A stretch of DNA of 25,051 nt, from IMG/VR virus record IMGVR_UViG_3300032893_002149, positions 1 to 25,051 of that record. One strand, given 5' to 3'. Origin of the DNA: a virus. The notes beneath the pieces are model-generated. The model made no database searches, had not been told where the DNA came from, and saw only the letters and a program-made list of their open reading frames with translations. The stretch's first letter is position 1; each line of letters starts with the position of its first letter. Both the position numbers and the translations under genes were made by a program. This document shows, piece by piece, positions 20,888 through 25,051 of the stretch.

Positions 20888-21112
20888 TTAAGCTAACCTC
20901 TCTGACTGGGTATATCCAGCTTTCTTTTTCTCTCGGGGACCAGCAAAGCTGAATTTTTTCTTTCTCCCACTATCTGGGGAAGAGACCTTGTCAGGAAGAG
21001 TGGAGTAGTTTGTTTCCGACTCCCATTCCTTTACGGCCTCTTTTCCTCCCAGTTTTTCTTCTCCCTCTGAAGTATGTGCCCAAGCATTTTGCGCCTTGCT
21101 TTTGAACGGCAT
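20888..21112 (-). CDS. Small basic protein (MPFKSKAQ type)
   Basis: A 74-residue protein starting MPFKSKAQNAWAHTSEGEEK, with a central VKEWESETNYSTLPDKV and a Lys-rich C-terminus (SGRKKKFSFAGPREKKKAGY). It has an excellent ribosome site, AAGGAG with five bases of spacing before the ATG. The MPxKSxAQ opening is shared by small uncharacterised proteins in many phages. It is followed after one base by another small basic protein, so the two are probably translated together. Confidence 0.65.
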   Translation of the reverse strand: MPFKSKAQNAWAHTSEGEEKLGGKEAVKEWESETNYSTLPDKVSSPDSGRKKKFSFAGPREKKKAGYTQSERLA

Positions 21113-21121
21113 CTTTACTCC

Positions 21122-21571
21122 TTACAGATTCGGAAACCCTTCCTCATCGTGAGTAGAACCAGACATATGCATTGGTTCCTGCTCCTGTTCCAGATCCCTA
21201 CCTCCCTCGGTGATTCCTGCAAGCTTTGCTGCTTCGGAGTGCGCCTCGTCTGGGGTAGCATGCTCACTTTCATGGACGTGACCATCATTATGATGACTCG
21301 TCACATGGTGCCTCTTGGCAGTGTGGTCATGCTTGATGTGCACCGTATGCGCTGGGCCGTGTTCCGTAACTACCGGATGTTCCTCAGTACCTTCTTTTTC
21401 TTCTTTCTTTTCCTCCATGGGAGTTTCTTTCATCTCCTGCTCTGGGGTCTCTTTCATCTCTTCGTGCTCAGCGCCCGCATTCTTTTCTTCTGAGGGATGA
21501 TTTTCATCATACCTCTTTGCGACGTAAGCCGAACCAAAACGTTTCTTTCCGTCTTTTGATGTAAATGCCAT
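21122..21571 (-). CDS. His/Glu-rich low-complexity protein
   Basis: A 149-residue protein. The N-terminus is basic (MAFTSKDGKKRFGSAYVAKRY), followed by a Glu/Lys/Met-Thr stretch with imperfect repeats (EEMKETPEQEMKETPMEEKK, residues ~37-56). Residues ~65-105 are dense in histidine (HTVHIKHDHTAKRHH, HHNDGHVHESEH), ending in a more ordered PDEAHSEAAKLAGI. Runs such as HVHESEH could bind metal, which is inference from composition only. A GAGGAG site lies 9-10 bases upstream of the ATG. Similar His-rich proteins occur near portal genes of uncultured phages as far as I recall, with no assigned function. Confidence 0.65.
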   Translation of the reverse strand: MAFTSKDGKKRFGSAYVAKRYDENHPSEEKNAGAEHEEMKETPEQEMKETPMEEKKEEKEGTEEHPVVTEHGPAHTVHIKHDHTAKRHHVTSHHNDGHVHESEHATPDEAHSEAAKLAGITEGGRDLEQEQEPMHMSGSTHDEEGFPNL

Positions 21572-21599
21572 TGTTCATTCTCCTCGGCCTTCGCCGTCT

Positions 21600-21800
21600 T
21601 TACTTGTCCTTAATTTCTTTCTGGAGAAACTCGCAAGCTTCTTTCAGATTTTTAAAGGACCATTCTTTACACTCGTATTTGCACGGAACCCATCCAGCCT
21701 TGCTAGAAAGGGTCTCTTTGGTAGTATCGAGTACTACCTTCCAGCCGTTTTCAATTTCCTGAAGAGAAATTTTACGGCTCGTTTCCTTCATCTTAGCCAC
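21600..21800 (-). CDS. Small unknown protein
   Basis: A 66-residue protein with a compact composition: VVLDTTKETLSSKAGWVPCK, then CKEWSFKNLKEACEFLQKEI. It contains three cysteines and a C-terminal amphipathic helix. The start is a GTG at 21800, with AAAGGA four bases upstream; that ribosome site overlaps the stop of the previous gene, so translation is probably coupled. An ATG three codons downstream (21791) is the alternative. The W...C...C pattern does not let me name a fold. Confidence 0.6.
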   Translation of the reverse strand: MAKMKETSRKISLQEIENGWKVVLDTTKETLSSKAGWVPCKYECKEWSFKNLKEACEFLQKEIKDK

Positions 21801-21803
21801 ACG

Positions 21804-22175
21804 CTATCCTTTCGCCCCCACAGCGGCTTTTTCAGCCGCATCTGCCTCGGCTATCTGTCTCTCATTCTCCTCTTGCAGTTGCTGCCAAGCGGTTTTCATG
21901 GGAGGGAATAGTTTAACGTCGAGGAAATTAGGCTTTTTTTGTTCTCCTACCGTCTCCGCGCTGGCGCGGTTTAAGGTTGGCATAACTACTCTTTCTAATG
22001 TGACTATTCTGGCCTGCAACTGAGCTTTTTCTTGTCGCAGAGAAACAATCACATCCTCTCGGTCTCTCAACCGAAGTTCACAGTCTTGCCTGACACGGAG
22101 CAATTCCTCTTCGAGATGCTCGATATATCTGGAGCCAAAAAGACTGCGAAAAAACATCCTTATTTTTTCTCCCAA
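21804..22175 (-). CDS. Coiled-coil protein of unknown function
   Basis: A 123-residue protein. After a short basic N-terminus with FFRSLFGSRY, residues ~17-65 form a strongly predicted coiled coil (EHLEEELLRVRQDCELRLRD and following heptads rich in Leu, Arg, Glu). A proline break follows, then a second helical segment (AWQQLQEENERQIAEADAAE). The start is a TTG at 22175, preceded by AGGAG with six bases of spacing (AGGAGACTCAGTTG). The first ATG at 22157 has a poorer site. It begins 10 bases after the terminase stop. Such proteins between terminase and portal are often virion or assembly factors, but nothing specific can be assigned. Confidence 0.65.
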   Translation of the reverse strand: MGEKIRMFFRSLFGSRYIEHLEEELLRVRQDCELRLRDREDVIVSLRQEKAQLQARIVTLERVVMPTLNRASAETVGEQKKPNFLDVKLFPPMKTAWQQLQEENERQIAEADAAEKAAVGAKG

Positions 22176-22184
22176 CTGAGTCTC

Positions 22185-23858
22185 CTACTGAACTAGGTTC
22201 CCTTTCACCATCCATACCGGGACCCTGTCTTGAACAAAGGTTGCCTTTTTCTTTTCCAACTCTGCCTGCATCTTCATTAAATAGAAGTGCGCGGCGATTG
22301 GGTCCAGAGTTTTGGCGTGGTCTTCTATTCTTTGTTCCTTGGGTTGATGGCTAGATTTGTGCTCTCCGTATAGGCCATATCTGAAACCGTCATAACAGTC
22401 ATCGCCTTTGGCGTCTGTCTTAAGGACATCGTCTATAAGATCGGGATTCCTCATCAATCCCGGTATAGACAAAATAATATCCTTGCATACGTCCAGAATT
22501 ACTAGCTCTCCGTTTTTCAGTTTATTGTACATGAAAGACGCAGAACCAATACGGTCTTGCGTTGCTCTAGTTACAACAGGCAAGCCACGTTCTCTCAGTG
22601 CCCTTGAATAATCATCGGCTGGAGAATGCTTGTCCATTTGACGACTGAATTTTTCGTGAGAAAAATAAATCGCCTTGATTTTTACTGGGTCTCCATTAGG
22701 CAGTTTTGCCTTGGTCGCTAAGATTGAGGCCAGTTCTAAATACGTCTTCCCTCCGGTGACTACTATTTCTTGAAAACACACTGTCTTCAAAACATAGTCG
22801 TTACCCACTGACTTTTTCACCAACGCTTTGGTAAAAAAGTAGCACGCATTGGCGTGTCCCATGCCCCAGTCTTGTCCAACCCAGACGGGTTGCCAAGGTT
22901 GCCATATGATCGCTTCTGGATCTTCTCTGAGATTTATTACATGATACTCAGGGTCCCAGACATCAAAGTATTGGCCTTCGAATTTTCCATCTAAACCAAG
23001 GAGTAATTTATCCCGCTTGGCTTTGGGCATGGCTTGCAACCTTCCCAGAAGGAGAGGATCTCTTCTCGTCATTTCCGGGTTGTCTAATAGGGTCGATCTT
23101 TGGTATGCGTAGTCCTCCGGGTTATGGATGCAGCGCCATTCTCCTGCCTCCTGTACCCACCATGTGCCGTTGGTCAAGTCCTGACGAGCATCGTCAGGTT
23201 TATTCCAAGGTTCCTTCTCCACAAACTTAGTTCTGTAGTATTCGTAATGAGGACCCAAGGGGTTTGTGCAGCCCACAATGCAAGGTATAGGCATGTGCCC
23301 ATGTTCATCTGGCTGACAAGATGCATTGGGAGTATTACGAGAGTAGAGCATTTCCCATGCATCAGGAGAGAACTGACCACATTCATCCACCAATATTGCA
23401 GCGAACGCCTGTCCTAAATACTGCTCGATGTCTCTGTCCTTGTTGTTCTGGCAGTGACCAAACACTACACGAGAACCATTCATCAATGTAGCGACGTGCT
23501 TGGTGCTATCGTATTCATACAGTTCTTCCGGCATGAAAGCTTTGAAATCTGCGATAGCACCACTTTCCAATTCCTTGAACGTACGACGAAGTACTAAGAA
23601 GTCGCAATGTGGATATTTAAAACAGTAATGCTGAATAAAGTACAGCAACCAACCCACAGTTTTTCCACTTCTGATGCCTCCAACACTCAAGCACTGATGC
23701 GCCTTGGGTTGTATGTACATAATCCCGTCACGCATTAAAGGACGAAGAAGTTCTGTCTGCTTCGGCTGGAGGTTGAATATTTTGGAAAAATTTATCGTCC
23801 CTTTTCCATCTAGATATGCGGGACGTTCTTTTTCTTCCTTGCTGACCTTTCGTGGCAT
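22185..23858 (-). CDS. terL: Terminase large subunit
   Basis: This is the ATP-driven DNA packaging motor and headful or site-specific nuclease, acting at the portal vertex. The protein has 557 residues from the chosen start. The Walker A loop GGIRSGKT is at about 60-67, and the Walker B strand with its catalytic Glu (AAILVDECGQ) at about 153-162. The C-terminal RNase H-like nuclease shows its first Asp in VWVGQDWGMGHANACYFF (about 330) and an acidic cluster GDDCYDGFRYGLYG at about 485-498. I chose the ATG at 23858 because GGAAGG lies upstream at normal spacing with the ACTCAG element seen at other starts here. An in-frame ATG at 23900 has no ribosome site. Downstream genes follow closely with the portal not far away, as in other phages. 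Confidence 0.93.
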   Translation of the reverse strand: MPRKVSKEEKERPAYLDGKGTINFSKIFNLQPKQTELLRPLMRDGIMYIQPKAHQCLSVGGIRSGKTVGWLLYFIQHYCFKYPHCDFLVLRRTFKELESGAIADFKAFMPEELYEYDSTKHVATLMNGSRVVFGHCQNNKDRDIEQYLGQAFAAILVDECGQFSPDAWEMLYSRNTPNASCQPDEHGHMPIPCIVGCTNPLGPHYEYYRTKFVEKEPWNKPDDARQDLTNGTWWVQEAGEWRCIHNPEDYAYQRSTLLDNPEMTRRDPLLLGRLQAMPKAKRDKLLLGLDGKFEGQYFDVWDPEYHVINLREDPEAIIWQPWQPVWVGQDWGMGHANACYFFTKALVKKSVGNDYVLKTVCFQEIVVTGGKTYLELASILATKAKLPNGDPVKIKAIYFSHEKFSRQMDKHSPADDYSRALRERGLPVVTRATQDRIGSASFMYNKLKNGELVILDVCKDIILSIPGLMRNPDLIDDVLKTDAKGDDCYDGFRYGLYGEHKSSHQPKEQRIEDHAKTLDPIAAHFYLMKMQAELEKKKATFVQDRVPVWMVKGNLVQ

Positions 23859-23968
23859 CTGAGTTGCCTTCCTTGAATTTCCTGAGGGTTCAACGCACAT
23901 TCGACCAGATCACAAAAATGATACGGGTCACACAAAACTTGCAATGAATCGCCAATCATCGGGTCCAT
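23810..23968 (-). CDS. Possible 52-residue micro-ORF overlapping the terminase start
   Basis: An ATG at 23968 is preceded by GGAG with seven bases of spacing and opens 52 codons ending in TAG at 23810-23812. The product starts MDPMIGDSLQVLCDPYHF and ends with a basic tail (RSARKKKNVPHI). The last 49 bases overlap the 5' end of the terminase gene in another frame, so coupling is possible. It fills an otherwise empty gap of 183 bases. The case rests only on the ribosome site, the position and a protein-like composition in the part outside the overlap. The basic tail is encoded inside the terminase gene and may be an accident of frame. Confidence 0.35.
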   Translation of the reverse strand: MDPMIGDSLQVLCDPYHFCDLVECALNPQEIQGRQLRCHERSARKKKNVPHI

Positions 23969-24041
23969 GACTTTGCTCCGTTGCTCACCGACCTATGGTC
24001 TTTCGAGCTACGAGCGGGTCTTGGTTTAGCTGTTCCCAGAG

Positions 24042-24326
24042 CTAAGCTCCGTACATGTGTTTTGTTACAAAGATGGAAAGTAGGGAGCCACAGGTTCCAC
24101 CCAAAGTACAACCTAGGCCAGAAGCCCATGATCTCGCGTTCTTGTCATCGATCATAAGCTTTCCAACCACGAATCCTTGCGCAGAAAATAATGTATCAGT
24201 CACGGCTGTCCAAAAATACGTTCCTTGAGCAATCGCTCTTGTGTTCGCACAGATGATAAAGAACGAAACCATTTCAGTTAAAAACATGAAACTGAATTGT
24301 CCAACCTTTGACTGAGGGAATCTCAT
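24042..24326 (-). CDS. Small membrane protein
   Basis: A 94-residue protein with about three hydrophobic stretches: roughly residues 10-30 (FSFMFLTEMVSFFIICANTR), 40-60 (AVTDTLFSAQGFVVGKLMI) and 67-88 (ASGLGCTLGGTCGSLLSIFV). Charged turns (DDKNAR) lie between the second and third. It starts at an ATGA overlap with the preceding gene, preceded by GAGGCTCAAAA, so translation is probably coupled. Size and topology would suit a holin or other small phage membrane protein, but it sits in the packaging block rather than with lysis genes and no endolysin is nearby. Function is therefore left open. Confidence 0.7.
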   Translation of the reverse strand: MRFPQSKVGQFSFMFLTEMVSFFIICANTRAIAQGTYFWTAVTDTLFSAQGFVVGKLMIDDKNARSWASGLGCTLGGTCGSLLSIFVTKHMYGA

Positions 24327-24850
24327 TTTTGAGCCTCATTGGTACTGACGATTTCTGCGTCTATAAAAGAGGGCTTCAGTACTGGCCGACTCTTTTTCTC
24401 CTCCACCGGCTCTGGATGCATTAGTTCCGGTAAAGGAACCATGACGATTTGAATACCTGAGTGCTTTAGTGCGTCCATCTCTTCATCACTCGCGGAGGGT
24501 TTACCTGCAACGCGGAGCATCAACTCTTTGGCAGCTTGCACCGCAGCCATAGCAAATTTGGCATCCTTTTTAGCTTCCTCATTGGTGGCGATGTCGTAGA
24601 GTGTGAGAAAAATCTTTTGAAATCTGTTAGCAGTTTTCCCGTCGATCTTCTCAGGTACGGGCATGTTCATCAGCTTCCTGCCCATCCTAGTGATCTCGCT
24701 AGTGGTGACCTTTCTCTTCGGGCCGCTTACGAACCTTCCGTCTTTGCCCTTGTATGCTTTCCGCATTCCTTTACCGTTTGGGTTGGGAAGGGCGAGTGCT
24801 GTTACTTCTGTTTTCTCTGCTGAGTCATCTGCCACAACGTTCATCTCCAT
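24323..24850 (-). CDS. Unknown phage protein, candidate small terminase subunit
   Basis: A 175-residue protein located two genes before the large terminase, the usual place for a small terminase subunit. The N-terminal ~45 residues are basic and glycine-rich (GKGMRKAYKGKDGRFVSGPKRK). The middle looks helical (TSEITRMGRKLMNMP, ANRFQKIFLTLYDIATNEEAKKDAKFAMAAVQAAKELMLRVAGKP), followed by a beta-like IQIVMVPLPEL and a Pro/Lys tail. The terminase role is inferred from position and helical content; I see no decisive DNA-binding motif. The start is uncertain. A GTG at 24874 lies inside the terminator hairpin, so I chose the ATG at 24850; another ATG is at 24844. None has a clear Shine-Dalgarno. The 3' end overlaps the next gene by four bases. 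Confidence 0.6.
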   Translation of the reverse strand: MEMNVVADDSAEKTEVTALALPNPNGKGMRKAYKGKDGRFVSGPKRKVTTSEITRMGRKLMNMPVPEKIDGKTANRFQKIFLTLYDIATNEEAKKDAKFAMAAVQAAKELMLRVAGKPSASDEEMDALKHSGIQIVMVPLPELMHPEPVEEKKSRPVLKPSFIDAEIVSTNEAQK

Positions 24851-24856
24851 AACAGC

Positions 24857-24893
24857 AAAATAAAAGGGCGGCACCCTTTTCGAGTGACGCCCT
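24857..24893 (-). terminator. Rho-independent terminator
   Basis: On the minus strand, AGGGCG and CGCCCT form a six-pair outer stem. A single mismatch separates it from an inner CAC/GTG stem closing a nine-base loop. The run TTTTATTTT follows directly. It lies between the stop of the partial gene and the likely ATG of the next gene, so it should end or attenuate the upstream transcript. Confidence 0.65.
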
Positions 24894-24913
24894 GATATTC
24901 ATATTCTGTTTTG

Positions 24914-25051
24914 TTACTTCTTACGGAACACGAGTTCCATTCCATCGAAGGCCCAAGTCTTCAGGTCGATTGCATACTTCACAGCAAGCTCCTCAACCTT
25001 CTTTGGATAAATTTCTGAAATGCGCTTCACGTTTGCCTGAATGCGTTGAAG
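24914..25051 (-). CDS. Unknown protein, C-terminal 45 codons only
   Basis: An open frame enters from the right edge of the window and ends at a TAA at 24914-24916. The visible 45 residues end in WAFDGMELVFRKK and are rich in Lys and Glu, with an amphipathic look (RISEIYPKKVEELAVKYAID). No start codon is visible, so total length is unknown. A terminator-like hairpin follows 20 bases after the stop, which supports this being the real end of a gene. I do not recognise the family. Confidence 0.6.
   Translation of the reverse strand, partial: LQRIQANVKRISEIYPKKVEELAVKYAIDLKTWAFDGMELVFRKK

Noticed and set aside
24857-24874. GTG at 24874 as start of the candidate small terminase
   Set aside because: It lies within the terminator hairpin, its only upstream purine run directly abuts the codon, and the first eight codons would be encoded by the terminator stem and U-tract.

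Overview
The window is a stretch of a double-stranded DNA tailed bacteriophage genome (Caudoviricetes), most likely from an uncultured or metagenomic virus. Every gene I can support lies on the minus strand, so the text below follows transcription from high to low coordinates. The phage assignment rests on a large terminase with Walker motifs and a nuclease domain, followed by portal-like, scaffold-like and capsid-like genes in the usual order, and then neck, fibre and tail genes. The host cannot be named from this sequence. There is no integrase, lysis gene, replication gene or CRISPR array.

Layout. 25051-22185: end of an upstream gene, a terminator, a candidate small terminase or unknown protein, a small membrane protein, a possible overlapping micro-ORF, and the large terminase. 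22175-20671: five small unknown proteins (coiled-coil, His/Glu-rich and basic types). 20656-16051: a very large portal-like protein, a strong hairpin, an acidic scaffold-like protein and two small proteins. 15990-13299: the major capsid protein gene, split into three exons by two group I introns. Intron 1 carries a LAGLIDADG homing endonuclease and intron 2 an endonuclease VII-type HNH enzyme. Splice sites can be placed to the base from P1 and P10 pairings and give a 444-residue protein. 13298-13015: terminator-like hairpins, a tRNA-Asn(GTT) and a large inverted repeat. 13014-6552: small fibre-like proteins, a GroES-like co-chaperonin, conserved virion proteins including one with a zinc-ribbon-like end, a neck/adaptor-like protein and two fibre or receptor-binding-like proteins. 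6555-1761: a tightly overlapping six-gene sugar cassette of three GT31-like glycosyltransferases, two GT32-like DXD glycosyltransferases and one RmlD-like nucleotide-sugar reductase/epimerase. 1738-1: a small virion-type protein and the N-terminal 427 codons of a large repetitive tail protein that runs off the left edge.

How it fits together. The region is a virion assembly operon: DNA packaging, procapsid building, neck, fibres and tail. The co-chaperonin would help fold capsid or tail proteins with the host GroEL. The glycosyltransferase cassette sits between fibre genes, so it probably decorates virion proteins or alters host surface glycans. Several genes share a start-site arrangement in which the Shine-Dalgarno GGAG is part of a GAG(A/G)CTC palindrome just before the start codon, and two of the virion genes have longer leaders with GACTCA repeats. 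The capsid gene with two introns carrying unrelated homing endonucleases is the most striking feature.
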